NCBI GenBank assembly: GCA_029865265.1
Contig: JAOUHG010000005.1
Span: 62,001-126,000 of the forward strand
Length of the DNA stretch: 64,000 nt
Direction of reading: 5' to 3'
From: Candidatus Krumholzibacteriia bacterium
Lineage (GTDB): Bacteria; Krumholzibacteriota; Krumholzibacteriia; WVZY01; JAKEHA01
The notes below the pieces were generated by a model that saw nothing but the letters and a program-made list of their open reading frames with translations, was not told the DNA's origin and made no database searches. The position numbers and the translations under genes are program-made. Shown here in pieces: positions 8,907 through 17,686 of this stretch (position 1 is its first letter; every line of letters starts with the position of its first letter).

Positions 8907-10564
8907 CGCACGCCGCGCGGGTGACCTTTCCGGAGACGTTCTCGCTGGCCGACTACTTCCTCTTCGACCGACTGCAGGAGGGCCTGGGGGAGAAGACCGC
9001 GTTGCGCTTCGGCCCGCGCGCATACAGCTACGGGGATGTGGCGGCGCGCAGCCTGGCGGTGGCGCGCTTCCTCGGCGCTCGCGGGGTGGAGCGCGAGCAG
9101 CGCGTGTACGTCGTTCTGCCCGACACGCCGCCCTTTGCGTGGGCGTTCTTCGGCGCGCTGGCCAATGGTTCGGTGGTGGCCATGGGGAATCCGGTGGCGC
9201 CACGCGACGACCTGGCATACGTGATCGACTACGTGCGTGCGTCCGCGCTTATAACCGTGCCGGCGGTCGTGCGTGATCTCGCACCGGCGCTCGCCAGTGC
9301 GACGCAGCTCAAGACGGTGCTGGTGGTGCCGGACGTGGCCACCGGGGAAGATCCCGAAGGCGAATGTGAACTCCCGGCACTGACCGCCTGCGAGGTGCTG
9401 GCGCTGCGCGACGCAGTCGCGGCCGGCCGCGTCATGCACACGCCGCGCCGGGAGATCCGCCGCGACGATCCCGCCATCTGGCTGTTCACCTCGGGTTCGA
9501 CCGGCCGTCCCAAGGCCGCCGTGCACGCGCAGCGCGACTTCGCGTACAACACGGAGGTCTACGCGAAGCGCACGGTGGGTTACCGGCGGGAAGACGTCAC
9601 TGTCAGTGTGCCCGGACTGTTTTTCGGATACGCCACCGGCACCAACCTCATGTTCCCGTTCGCGGTGGGTGCCACTTCGTGCCTGTTCGCGGAGCGTCCA
9701 ACGCCCGAAGTGCTCGCGGGTGCCGTCGACATGTATCGCCCCACCGTCGTCACCAACGTGCCCACCATGATGTCGAAACTGCTCGAGTACGATGCGGCGC
9801 GGCGCGAGGCCGGCGAAACGCCGCTCGACTTCTCATCCATTCGATTCCACCTCTCCGCCGGCGAGGCGCTGCCGCCGCCGCTGCTGGAACGGTTCATGGG
9901 GCGCTTTGGCAACGATGTGTACGACGGTATCGGCTCGGCGGAGATGTTTCACATCTACGCCTCCAACCGTCCCGGCGACATTCGGCCGGGTTCGCTGGGG
10001 CGCGCGGTGGAGGGCTACGAGCTACGCGTGCTTGCCACCGACGCTGGCGCCCCCGGGGCGCCCGAGTTGCCGCGTGGCGAGACCGGCGTGCTGTGGGTGC
10101 GCGGGGAGAGCGTGGCCTTTGAGTATCACGGCGACCGCGACAAGAGCTGGAGCACCTTCTATGGACCCTGGTGCCGCACCGGCGACCTGTTCCGCATGGA
10201 CGCGGATGGCTACCTGTGGTTCTCGGGACGCGCGGACAGCCTGTTCAAGGTGGGGGGCGTGTTCGTCGCACCGCTGGAGATCGAGGAGTGCCTGATGACG
10301 CACGGCGCGGTGTCGCTGGCGGCGGTCATCCCGGCCGAGGACGCGGGTCTCACCAAGCCCAAAGCGTTCGTGGTGCTGCGCGAGGGCACGGTCGCAGCGG
10401 GGAACACGTTGCAGCGCGAACTGCAGGAGCACGTCAAGGAGCGCCTCTCCAAGCACAAGTACCCGCGCTGGGTGGTGTTCGTGGATGACCTGCCGCGCAA
10501 CGACCGGGGCAAGATCGATCGCAGGGTGCTCGTCGAGCGCGAGCGCAGGGGAGAGAATTCATGA
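8903..10564 (+). CDS. Benzoate/2-aminobenzoate-CoA ligase (AMP-forming)
   Basis: 553-residue ANL-superfamily adenylating enzyme. The P-loop-like core motif is LFTSGSTGRPKAAVH near residue 192. The stretch FFGYATGTNLMFPFAVGA resembles the benzoate-CoA ligase group. YDGIGSAEM supplies the A5-like motif and PRNDRGKIDR holds the C-terminal catalytic Lys. It would activate the aromatic acid with ATP and CoA as the entry step of the pathway. The GTG start at 8903 overlaps the RidA stop (GTGA), and its own stop overlaps the next ATG. Substrate choice among benzoate, 2-aminobenzoate and salicylate is inferred from neighbours. Confidence 0.87.
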   Translation: MTHAARVTFPETFSLADYFLFDRLQEGLGEKTALRFGPRAYSYGDVAARSLAVARFLGARGVEREQRVYVVLPDTPPFAWAFFGALANGSVVAMGNPVAPRDDLAYVIDYVRASALITVPAVVRDLAPALASATQLKTVLVVPDVATGEDPEGECELPALTACEVLALRDAVAAGRVMHTPRREIRRDDPAIWLFTSGSTGRPKAAVHAQRDFAYNTEVYAKRTVGYRREDVTVSVPGLFFGYATGTNLMFPFAVGATSCLFAERPTPEVLAGAVDMYRPTVVTNVPTMMSKLLEYDAARREAGETPLDFSSIRFHLSAGEALPPPLLERFMGRFGNDVYDGIGSAEMFHIYASNRPGDIRPGSLGRAVEGYELRVLATDAGAPGAPELPRGETGVLWVRGESVAFEYHGDRDKSWSTFYGPWCRTGDLFRMDADGYLWFSGRADSLFKVGGVFVAPLEIEECLMTHGAVSLAAVIPAEDAGLTKPKAFVVLREGTVAAGNTLQRELQEHVKERLSKHKYPRWVVFVDDLPRNDRGKIDRRVLVERERRGENS

Positions 10565-11328
10565 GCGACGGCGCCGAAAGAATCTTCGCGGCGGGGCTGA
10601 CGTCGGAGGAGTTCGCCGCGGCGGCGGGCGGTGGCCGGCTGTGCATTCTGCTGCCGGTGGGTGCCATCGAACCCCATGGGCCGCACCTGCCGCTCGACAC
10701 GGACTTGATCATCTCCCGCGCTGCCGCGGTGCGAGCAGCCGCCTTGTTGCGGATGGAGGGTGTCCCGGCGCTGGTCGCCCCGGATGCCCCCTACGGGGTC
10801 ACGGAGTGCGCGCGCGACTTTGCCGGCGCGGTGGGCGTCCCGGCAAGCGATGTTGAGAATTACCTGCGTGGGGTCGTGTCCGGGTGGTTGCGCGCCGGCG
10901 CCGCCCACGTGTGCCTGGTGAACAACCACCTCGAGCCCGCGAACGATGCGGCGGTGCGTGCCGCGGCCGCTGGTTTCGAGGCGGGGCGGGCAAGCGCCGC
11001 CACCCCGCTGGAACGGCGCTTCGCGCGCACCCTATCCGACGAGTTCAAGCGGGGCGCATGCCACGCGGGTGAGTACGAGACGTCGATCGTGATGGCCGCC
11101 GCACCCGGTGCGGTGCGCGACGCGTTGCGCCGGGAACTGCCCGAAGTCGACATCAGTCTTTCAGAAAACCTCGCGCGGGGTGTCGAACGCTTCAGCGAGA
11201 TGGGGCTCGAGCGCGCCTATGCGGGCGCACCGGCCCGTGCGTCGTCCGCGCACGGCGAGGACATGCTCGACCGCCTCGCGGAGATGATCGCCACCACCGT
11301 CCGCGAGGCCATCGCTCTGCGCGACTGA
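10561..11328 (+). CDS. Creatininase-family metal-dependent amidohydrolase
   Basis: 255 residues. Metal-site motifs of creatininase are present: LPVGAIEPHGPHLPLDTD near residue 30 (Glu, His and Asp ligands), VNNHLEPAN in place of the common VNGHGGN, and CHAGEYETS near 165. It probably hydrolyses a C-N bond of a cyclic or linear amide. It is the last gene of the aromatic-CoA operon, coupled by an ATGA overlap, so its substrate is likely a pathway intermediate or an amide precursor of the aromatic acid (formamide or kynurenine-type); this is a guess from position. Confidence 0.78.
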   Translation: MSDGAERIFAAGLTSEEFAAAAGGGRLCILLPVGAIEPHGPHLPLDTDLIISRAAAVRAAALLRMEGVPALVAPDAPYGVTECARDFAGAVGVPASDVENYLRGVVSGWLRAGAAHVCLVNNHLEPANDAAVRAAAAGFEAGRASAATPLERRFARTLSDEFKRGACHAGEYETSIVMAAAPGAVRDALRRELPEVDISLSENLARGVERFSEMGLERAYAGAPARASSAHGEDMLDRLAEMIATTVREAIALRD

Positions 11329-11375
11329 CCCACCGGGTGGCATTGCCGGACGCCCACGAAGCGGGTCCGGCGCGC

Positions 11376-12350
11376 TCAGTTCATCTGTTTCCCAGACAAA
11401 TCCGAGAAATGCAGCTGCGAGCGCCAGGCGTAGTACAGCCCCACGATCGTTATGGGGAAGAACTGGGTGGCGTGGTAGATGGTCGAGTAGGCCAGCGCGT
11501 CGGCGCGTTGCACTGCGAAGGCTGCCAGGCCGATGACGCAGGCGTACTGCATCGTGCCCAGGAACGCGGGTGCGGAGGGGATCATGGATCCGATGGAAAT
11601 GATCACGATGAGGAACACGCTGGCGAGGAATGGAATCTCGAACCCGAACGCGAGCACGCAGAAGTAGACGCCGAGTACGGCGCATCCCCACACCACCACG
11701 GAGAGCAGCGCTATCGGGATCAAGGATCGCGGCTGTGTGACCACGCCCAGGCCGTCGATGAACGAGTCCGCGGAGGTATCCAGGCGCCCGCGGGCGCGGT
11801 CCGGCAGGGCGCGGAAGGCGCCGGCCAGGATGGCGCGAAAGCGCGCACGCCAGCGCACCATTGCGAAGAGCAGCGCGAGCAGGGCCACGTTGAACACGAT
11901 GAGGATACCGGCGCTGCGCCCGAGCCATTCCGGGCCGGAGATGGTCACCATGCAGTACCACAGCAGGAGGATGAGCACGAAGACGTCCACCACGCGCTCG
12001 TAGACGATGGTGGCGAAGGCCGCGGAGCGGCTTACCTTCTCGGAACGTCCGATGGCGAATGCGCGCACGAACTCTCCGACCCGCGCCGGCAACAGGTTGT
12101 TCACCATGAAGGCGATGGCGGTGGCGGACCACAGCGGTCCGATTCCGCACCGCTTGATGGGGTTCATCATGATCTTCCAGCGTAGAGCGCGGCTGAAGTG
12201 TCCCAGCATGGTGAGCACGATGGCCGGGACGAGGTATATCCACTGCGCGCGCGCCAGCGAGGCGCGGAACTGCGCCCAGTCGATGCCGCGCGCCGCCATC
12301 CACAGGAAGGCGGCGCTGATGATCACGCCAAGGAACAGCCGCCGTTTCAT
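11376..12350 (-). CDS. Flippase-like integral membrane protein (LPG synthase TM family)
   Basis: 324-residue polytopic inner-membrane protein of the lysylphosphatidylglycerol-synthase transmembrane/UPF0104 family, which includes proteins proposed to move or modify lipid-linked molecules. About eight hydrophobic segments are seen. Family landmarks are FSRALRWKIMM, NNLLPARVGEFVRAF, VYERVVDVFVL and the C-terminal IGSMIPSAPAFLGT. It follows a DUF2304 protein and a GT2 on the same strand, a common grouping for lipid-linked sugar export. The substrate is unknown. Confidence 0.82.
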   Translation of the reverse strand: MKRRLFLGVIISAAFLWMAARGIDWAQFRASLARAQWIYLVPAIVLTMLGHFSRALRWKIMMNPIKRCGIGPLWSATAIAFMVNNLLPARVGEFVRAFAIGRSEKVSRSAAFATIVYERVVDVFVLILLLWYCMVTISGPEWLGRSAGILIVFNVALLALLFAMVRWRARFRAILAGAFRALPDRARGRLDTSADSFIDGLGVVTQPRSLIPIALLSVVVWGCAVLGVYFCVLAFGFEIPFLASVFLIVIISIGSMIPSAPAFLGTMQYACVIGLAAFAVQRADALAYSTIYHATQFFPITIVGLYYAWRSQLHFSDLSGKQMN

Positions 12351-12365
12351 CGCTCGTGCCCGGAA

Positions 12366-12725
12366 TCAGGGCCCGTCCCGCTCTTCGGGTACCTGGATCG
12401 CGTCCGGCTGGCGTGCGCGGTCGATTGCGACGATGCGTACCAGCTTGGTGATCTGCAACTCCAGATCGCGGACTTTCGAGTACAGCACCAGCCCGGCAAA
12501 GGCGAAGCCAACGATGGCCAAATAGAAGAAGAGATCCACGCCCCGGCCCACGCCGACCAGGTGGGCGACGCCGTTGGTCCAGTCCGGCGCAACCACCATC
12601 GCGATGCCGAGCAGTCCAAACAGCAGGACGACGACCCGGTCGAGCAGCCCCGAGCGGAGCCGGCTAAAGTAGAGCATCAGCACGCCGAGAAGCAGCAGAA
12701 TGAGTACAAACTGTACCGGTCTCAT
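12366..12725 (-). CDS. DUF2304-family small membrane protein
   Basis: 119 residues with three hydrophobic segments (FVLILLLLGVLMLYF, VVVLLFGLLGIAMVV and a third around residue 75), then an amphipathic region RDLELQITKLVRIVAI and a charged tail. This is the layout of DUF2304 proteins, which regularly sit beside dolichyl-phosphate-mannose-synthase-like GT2 genes and probably help anchor or regulate them. Its ATG overlaps the GT2 stop (ATGA), strong evidence of coupling. Confidence 0.75.
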   Translation of the reverse strand: MRPVQFVLILLLLGVLMLYFSRLRSGLLDRVVVLLFGLLGIAMVVAPDWTNGVAHLVGVGRGVDLFFYLAIVGFAFAGLVLYSKVRDLELQITKLVRIVAIDRARQPDAIQVPEERDGP

Positions 12726-13411
12726 CGAAAGATCCTCCTCAGCAACAGGTCGATGACGATCTTGACCGCGTTCAGCGACGACTGGCCCTTTTCCATGGAG
12801 TAGGCGGTGTAGACGATGGCCGTCGGTACCTCGACATGGCGCAAGCGGGCCCGTCGAATCTGGTTCAGGATTTCGGATGCGTGTGCAAAGCGGTTCTCGC
12901 GCAACTCGATGCGGGAGGCCGCCTGCGCGGTGAGTGCGCGCAATCCGTTGTGCGCGTCGGACAACCACAGCCCGGTCAACAGGCCGTTGACGACCACGCC
13001 GCCGCGCAGCAGCAGCCGCCGGCGCGCGGGCACCGCGGCGCGGTCTTCCGCGCGAAGAAAGCGTGATCCGAGCGCCACGTCGGCCTGGCCGGAGCGGAGC
13101 GGAGCGAGAAGTGCGTCGATGTCGCTCACGCGATGCTGTCCGTCGGCGTCGAAATGCACGATGTAGCGTGCTCCCCGGCGGAGCGCGAACTGCATTCCGC
13201 TCTGCAACGCCGCACCCTGGCCGAGATTGATGCCGTGGCGCAGGACGCTGACCGGCAGCCCCTCGAGCTGGCGCTCGGTGTCGTCGCTGGAAGCGTCGTC
13301 GACTACCACCACCGAGTAGCCGCGTTCGACGAGCGGGATCACCGTGGTACGAATCACGCGCCCCTCGTTGTGCGCGGCAATGACGACGTACACGTCGCGG
13401 TTGGACGTCAC
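12722..13411 (-). CDS. Glycosyltransferase family 2 (polyprenyl-phosphate sugar synthase-like)
   Basis: About 229 residues. The GT-A fold is shown by VVIAAHNEG, VVVVDDASSDDT (nucleotide binding), the DxD-containing HFDADGQH and the ALGSRF segment. It resembles dolichyl/undecaprenyl-phosphate sugar synthases and would charge a lipid carrier at the cytoplasmic membrane face. The GTG at 13411 was chosen because the GT-A domain begins seven residues later; an in-frame GTG at 13441 would add ten residues. It is coupled to the DUF2304 gene and preceded by a GT-C-like membrane protein, so the module may load and use a lipid-linked sugar. Confidence 0.85.
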   Translation of the reverse strand: MTSNRDVYVVIAAHNEGRVIRTTVIPLVERGYSVVVVDDASSDDTERQLEGLPVSVLRHGINLGQGAALQSGMQFALRRGARYIVHFDADGQHRVSDIDALLAPLRSGQADVALGSRFLRAEDRAAVPARRRLLLRGGVVVNGLLTGLWLSDAHNGLRALTAQAASRIELRENRFAHASEILNQIRRARLRHVEVPTAIVYTAYSMEKGQSSLNAVKIVIDLLLRRIFR

Positions 13412-13453
13412 GCGGCCCCCCGACGGCTCGCGTCCGCACACGCGTCGTTGCGG

Positions 13454-15556
13454 CTACAGGCCCGAGTCACGGATCAACTCCTGGGAAGAAGGGCCCGGCG
13501 GGGCGACCCCGGCGGCGTCCCGGCACGTGGCCGTATCCACCCGGTAGAGGGCGATTTCCCCGTCGTCGAAGACCAGCGAGAAGAGTGCGGACGGGCGGGT
13601 GACCGAGGCACCCGACGCGCGGTGTTCGGGCCGGACGACGACGTAGAGTTCCTCGCTGATGCCGCCGAGCGATGCAAGGGCGTCGGCGTCGAGTGGTGCG
13701 CTGGTGTAGAGGCAGCGGCGCACGTGGTATCGGCGGGCCATGTCGAGACGGGGATAACCCCACTGCTGGGCGTACGCCCAGCGTCCCCAGTAGTAGCGGC
13801 GCGGGCCGGTGACCAGCAGGAAGACGCGGTCGTGGTCGTCGATGAAGACGGCGGAACGCGGCGTGTTGTCGCGAACCCACTCCGAGAGGTGCGTTTCCGC
13901 CGGAGTTACGACCTCCTCGGGCGGGGTGTTGAAGCAGGCCGCGAGCGCGATCGCGTTCACCGGCAGGAAGAAGAGCAGCAACCACCCGGCGGCAGCGGCA
14001 ATGCGGGCGCGGCCGCGCCGGGCCAGCACGGAGTCGGCGACGGCGAACCCGGCAAGTATGGATAGCGGGATGAAAACAAAGAACCCCGGCTTGTCGTAGG
14101 TGTTGGGCCCGGGCAGCCGGATCGCAAGACAGAATGCGGTGACTGCGGCCACACCAAAAAGAAACGTCCGCGCGGCCGGAGAGCGATCCGCGAAGAGCAC
14201 ACGCCGGCGCACCGCCATGACCAGGACGAACAACGACGGGATGAGGATGCTCGCCGTCTTGCGCAGCGAGAAGCTGATGGGAATCATCTGCTCGCGTTCC
14301 TTGAGGTGCATCACCTGGTACAGGTAGGGCGTGCTGGCGAGAAAGCACGCCAGCGATACACCCAGCAGAAGCAGCAGCTCGCGGGTGGAAAACGGATCCA
14401 CCTGCCGGCGAAAGAGCAGCATCAGCAGGACACCGCCGAAGATACCGACCAGGGCCACGAACCCAACCAGCGTGTGGAAGCCGAGCATGCCGATGAGGGC
14501 GGCGGCCAGGATGGCCAGCGCGCCGCGACGGCGCGTTGCGAGATAATCGGTGGCTGCAAACCAGGCGGTGGTGTAGCACGTGAGCGCAAAACCGAAAGCG
14601 GTAGCCACCATGAACTTGTCCAGGAAGAAGGCCTGGTTGAAGTAGATGTCCATCAAACCGCGCGCGGTGTCGTAGGTGAACGGGGAGAGCGTGAATGTGC
14701 GCGCGAGTTCGTCCCACCCGCGGACATCGCCGATGAATGCGCGCACCCCCTTTACGGGGAGCAACACCCAGAACGCGGCGTTGAACGCGAACAGCAGCGT
14801 CGACGCGCCGGCCAGGCGATGTGGGATCGACTTGCGAAACACCCCTGCCAGCGACCACGCGGCGACGGTGAGCCCGGCCAGCGCCTGCGCGTTGAACAGG
14901 GCCATGACCCGGAACGGATCCAGTTGCATGCACCAGGACAGCGTTAGAACCACCGCGTGGTACACCCACATGTACTGGAGCGGCATCCCCAGGAAGTACG
15001 GATCCTCCGGGGGGAGTCCGTAGTCGCGCAACTGGGCGGTGACGGCGGCGTGGAACCACGCGTCGGAGCGCACGCGCCACCATTCGCGCGTCATTGGCAG
15101 CCACGCGACCAGCACCACCACCACGAGCGTGAGGCCGGCGAGGATCAGCAATTCGCGCCGGTCGCCACGCCGGGAGGCACCCGCGCCGCCACGGCTGCGC
15201 ATCCATGCGGCGAGCGCCACAACGGCCGTCGCCAGCAGCATGGTGCTTCCCGCCGCACGCGGGGAGAAACCGGCCAGCATGACCAGGACGGCAAGGACGG
15301 ACAGGATTGCGGGAGAGGCGACCAGCGCGGACAGCAGGGCGAAGCGGGGGCGTCCGCCGCTCGCCAGACGGGCCATCAGCAGGCCGGGCGCGAGCATCAG
15401 CCAGAACCAGGTCGAGAGCCGGTAGACGGCGCCCGGCAGTCCCGCCGGGGCCCCGTGGGCGAACGGCACCAGTGCCAGGGACGCGGTGGCGGCGGCCACG
15501 AGAAGGGCTGCGGCCGTGCCTGGTCGTGGAGAGGGTGTAACGGCGCGGTAATTCAA
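13454..15556 (-). CDS. Large polytopic membrane protein, GT-C/PMT-like
   Basis: 700 residues with about twelve transmembrane segments through residue 520, then a soluble C-terminal domain (about 530-700) with INDDHDR-like and YYWGRWAYAQQWGYPR stretches. An extracytoplasmic loop after the first segments contains RSDAWFHAAV, with the acidic/His pattern typical of lipid-sugar-using GT-C enzymes. I do not recognise a named family. The start is a TTG at 15556. The 110 bases upstream are locally AT-rich and the likely promoter region of this minus-strand module, but I could not pick convincing hexamers. Transfer of sugars from the GT2-made carrier is inference. Confidence 0.7.
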   Translation of the reverse strand: MNYRAVTPSPRPGTAAALLVAAATASLALVPFAHGAPAGLPGAVYRLSTWFWLMLAPGLLMARLASGGRPRFALLSALVASPAILSVLAVLVMLAGFSPRAAGSTMLLATAVVALAAWMRSRGGAGASRRGDRRELLILAGLTLVVVVLVAWLPMTREWWRVRSDAWFHAAVTAQLRDYGLPPEDPYFLGMPLQYMWVYHAVVLTLSWCMQLDPFRVMALFNAQALAGLTVAAWSLAGVFRKSIPHRLAGASTLLFAFNAAFWVLLPVKGVRAFIGDVRGWDELARTFTLSPFTYDTARGLMDIYFNQAFFLDKFMVATAFGFALTCYTTAWFAATDYLATRRRGALAILAAALIGMLGFHTLVGFVALVGIFGGVLLMLLFRRQVDPFSTRELLLLLGVSLACFLASTPYLYQVMHLKEREQMIPISFSLRKTASILIPSLFVLVMAVRRRVLFADRSPAARTFLFGVAAVTAFCLAIRLPGPNTYDKPGFFVFIPLSILAGFAVADSVLARRGRARIAAAAGWLLLFFLPVNAIALAACFNTPPEEVVTPAETHLSEWVRDNTPRSAVFIDDHDRVFLLVTGPRRYYWGRWAYAQQWGYPRLDMARRYHVRRCLYTSAPLDADALASLGGISEELYVVVRPEHRASGASVTRPSALFSLVFDDGEIALYRVDTATCRDAAGVAPPGPSSQELIRDSGL

Positions 15557-15665
15557 GATCGCCTGGGATGATGCAGGTTCAAGCGGTCCCGGTACATCTG
15601 GAGAATCCGCTAATACACATAAGTTTAAATGAGATAGGGCGCTGTCTTCAAGTTGATTCTGATTG

Positions 15666-16091
15666 TCATGCGCCCATCAGGGTCACGTCCACCGGGCATG
15701 GGCGCGGTCCGCGCGCGTCCAGAAGAATGACGCCGTCCCAGCTTCCCAGGTTCATCCCGCCGTCCCGAATGGTCAGCGTGATCGAGTCGGCTACCACCCC
15801 GGCCGCCGGGTATCCCGAGTCATCCACGTCGAGGCGGTCACGGTTTTCGTCGGTGGGTGCGGACGGCGCCGGGGTGGCGAGGTGGGTGCGCACGATCCGC
15901 AGCAGGTCGTCCATGTCATCGTCGAGGTCGGGTGCCAGCGTCAGGCAGCAGCCATCGCCCGCCACGGTTAGAATGCACAGTCCGGCCTGGAAGGCGGAGT
16001 CGCGCACGAACGCATTCACTTCGGCGGTGACGTCCGAGAGGGACGCACCGTCGTCGGTGTTGAACTGAAGGCGTGCCGTCTCGATCTTCAT
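15666..16091 (-). CDS. YjbQ/UPF0047-family protein with degenerate active site
   Basis: 141 residues. Overall pattern and length match YjbQ (secondary thiamine-phosphate synthase-like): LQFNTDDGASLSDVTAEVN, DLDDDMDDLLRIV, and the C-terminal NLGSWDGVILLDARGPRPC. The two hallmark histidine sites do not: where the family has HTSAG there is VAGDGCC, and the G-N-x-x-A-H segment is replaced by SGYPAAGV. It may have lost the classic activity. The ATG at 16091 gives the family's normal N-terminus. It is divergent from the phosphatase gene, which starts 143 bases away. Confidence 0.68.
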   Translation of the reverse strand: MKIETARLQFNTDDGASLSDVTAEVNAFVRDSAFQAGLCILTVAGDGCCLTLAPDLDDDMDDLLRIVRTHLATPAPSAPTDENRDRLDVDDSGYPAAGVVADSITLTIRDGGMNLGSWDGVILLDARGPRPCPVDVTLMGA

Positions 16092-16149
16092 GGCGGTCTT
16101 TCCGGCCGGAGACCTCCTCCGCGGGCCTGCGCCTGGGGCGAAAGGGGTG

Positions 16150-16179
16150 TTGCAATAGACGGTTGAACCGTCGGATACT
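16150..16179 (+). promoter_or_regulatory. Promoter with palindrome in the spacer, ahead of the RsbU-type phosphatase
   Basis: TTGCAA (16150-16155) and GATACT (16174-16179) are separated by 18 bases. The spacer holds GACGGTT-G-AACCGTC (16158-16172), a perfect 7-base inverted repeat, so a dimeric regulator could sit between the promoter elements. The predicted start is about 50 bases before the ATG at 16235. Confidence 0.5.
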
Positions 16180-16234
16180 GGGGCCACCCTCCGCTTACCG
16201 GGGGCGTTGCGCGTACCTTACCAGAGAGGCCGGC

Positions 16235-17566
16235 ATGACGAAAAAGGGTTTTCGCCTCCCGTTCGGGCGCCAGGACGAAGGGACCGCCGACGAGGTCGGG
16301 GCGCTTCGAGAGGAAAACCACCAGCTGAGGCGCGCGGTCGAGGAGTTGTCGATCCTCAACGACCTGGCCCGGGCCATCGGGGCCTCGGTGGATTCCGAGG
16401 ACATCATCCACAAGATCGTGGACCGGTCCATGCGTGCCGTGCAGGCCGAGCAGACGGTGGTGACACTCGTCGACCGGGACGCGAGGCAGTCGATGAAGAC
16501 CCTGGTACGGGCGATGACCTCCTCGGCCGATCATCCCCACTTCCATATCAATGAAAACCTCATCGGGTGGATGCACCTCTACAAGAAGCCCCTGTGCACC
16601 AATGACCCCACCTCCGACGACCGCTTCCGCGGGCTCAAGTGGGACGCGTCCATCAACTCCATCCTGTGCGTGCCGCTGATGGTGAAGTCCGAGCTCATCG
16701 GCGTGGTGACGAGCTACAACAAGAAGACCCAGGACGGCTTCACCGAGGAGGACCAGCGCCTGCTCGCGATCATCGCCGGCCAGTCCGCACAGATCATCGA
16801 GAACGCGCGCCTGTACGAGGAGGAGAAGGCGCTGGCGGGTATGAAGGAGCAGATCAAGCTCGCCGCGCAGATCCAGCAGGATCTCCTGCCCAAGAATCCG
16901 CCACAGCTGCCCGGTTACGAGCTTGCGGCCAGCAGCGACGCCGCACAGATGGTCGGCGGTGACTACTTCGACTTCATCCACGTGCCCCATGATCGCTGGG
17001 CGGTATGCCTGGGAGACGTGTCCGGCAAGGGGCTGCCGGCGTCCCTGTTGATGGCCAACCTGCAGGCAACGCTGCGCGGACAGACGGCTCTGGACTCACC
17101 GGTCGGGGAGACGATTTCGCGATCCAACCGCCTCATCTACGAGAGTACCGATCCCGAGAAGTTTGCGACACTATTCATCGCGCTGCTGGACTCGGCGACC
17201 CACGACCTGAGCTACTGCAACGCCGGCCACGAAAACCCCATCCTGTTGCGCGCGGATGGCAGCGTCGACCGCCTGCCGACGGGTGGTATGGCCCTCGGCG
17301 TGCTGGAGGATTTCCCCTACGAGGCGGGCGAGGCCCGAATGGAGGCCGGGGACATCATGGTGATCTATTCGGACGGGATTCCCGATGCGGTCAACGAATT
17401 CGAGCACCCCTTCGGGGAGGAACGGCTGATTGCCTGCCTGCGGGAGAGCGCGGCGGAACCGGCGGGGGAAATCCTCCGCCGCGTCGTGGCCGCTGTCCGC
17501 GAGCACGAGCAGGGCGCCGAGCGAATCGACGACCTGACCATCATCGTGGTCAAACGTACCCAGTGA
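16235..17566 (+). CDS. GAF-SpoIIE/PP2C phosphatase (RsbU type)
   Basis: 443 residues, cytoplasmic. A short coiled coil (about 18-35) precedes a GAF sensor domain (about 40-205), a helical linker KEQIKLAAQIQQDLLPKNPP, and a PP2C-type SpoIIE/RsbU phosphatase (about 225-443) with metal sites MVGGDYFDF, GDVSGKG, NAGHENP and YSDGIPDAVN, ending DDLTIIVV. Such enzymes usually dephosphorylate anti-sigma-factor antagonists in partner-switching stress control. No antagonist or anti-sigma kinase gene is beside it. The next gene is a Ser/Thr kinase on the same strand, 120 bases on. Confidence 0.92.
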   Translation: MTKKGFRLPFGRQDEGTADEVGALREENHQLRRAVEELSILNDLARAIGASVDSEDIIHKIVDRSMRAVQAEQTVVTLVDRDARQSMKTLVRAMTSSADHPHFHINENLIGWMHLYKKPLCTNDPTSDDRFRGLKWDASINSILCVPLMVKSELIGVVTSYNKKTQDGFTEEDQRLLAIIAGQSAQIIENARLYEEEKALAGMKEQIKLAAQIQQDLLPKNPPQLPGYELAASSDAAQMVGGDYFDFIHVPHDRWAVCLGDVSGKGLPASLLMANLQATLRGQTALDSPVGETISRSNRLIYESTDPEKFATLFIALLDSATHDLSYCNAGHENPILLRADGSVDRLPTGGMALGVLEDFPYEAGEARMEAGDIMVIYSDGIPDAVNEFEHPFGEERLIACLRESAAEPAGEILRRVVAAVREHEQGAERIDDLTIIVVKRTQ

Positions 17567-17686
17567 AGCCGGGCCGGCCGAAACGGCTGCAACCGGAGGC
17601 CGTTTCCGGCGTAGATAGGACAGGCGCGCCGCCTTCGACATGGCATATACGTTTGTCCGCCGGGCCGCCGCCGGAATGAGGAATCG

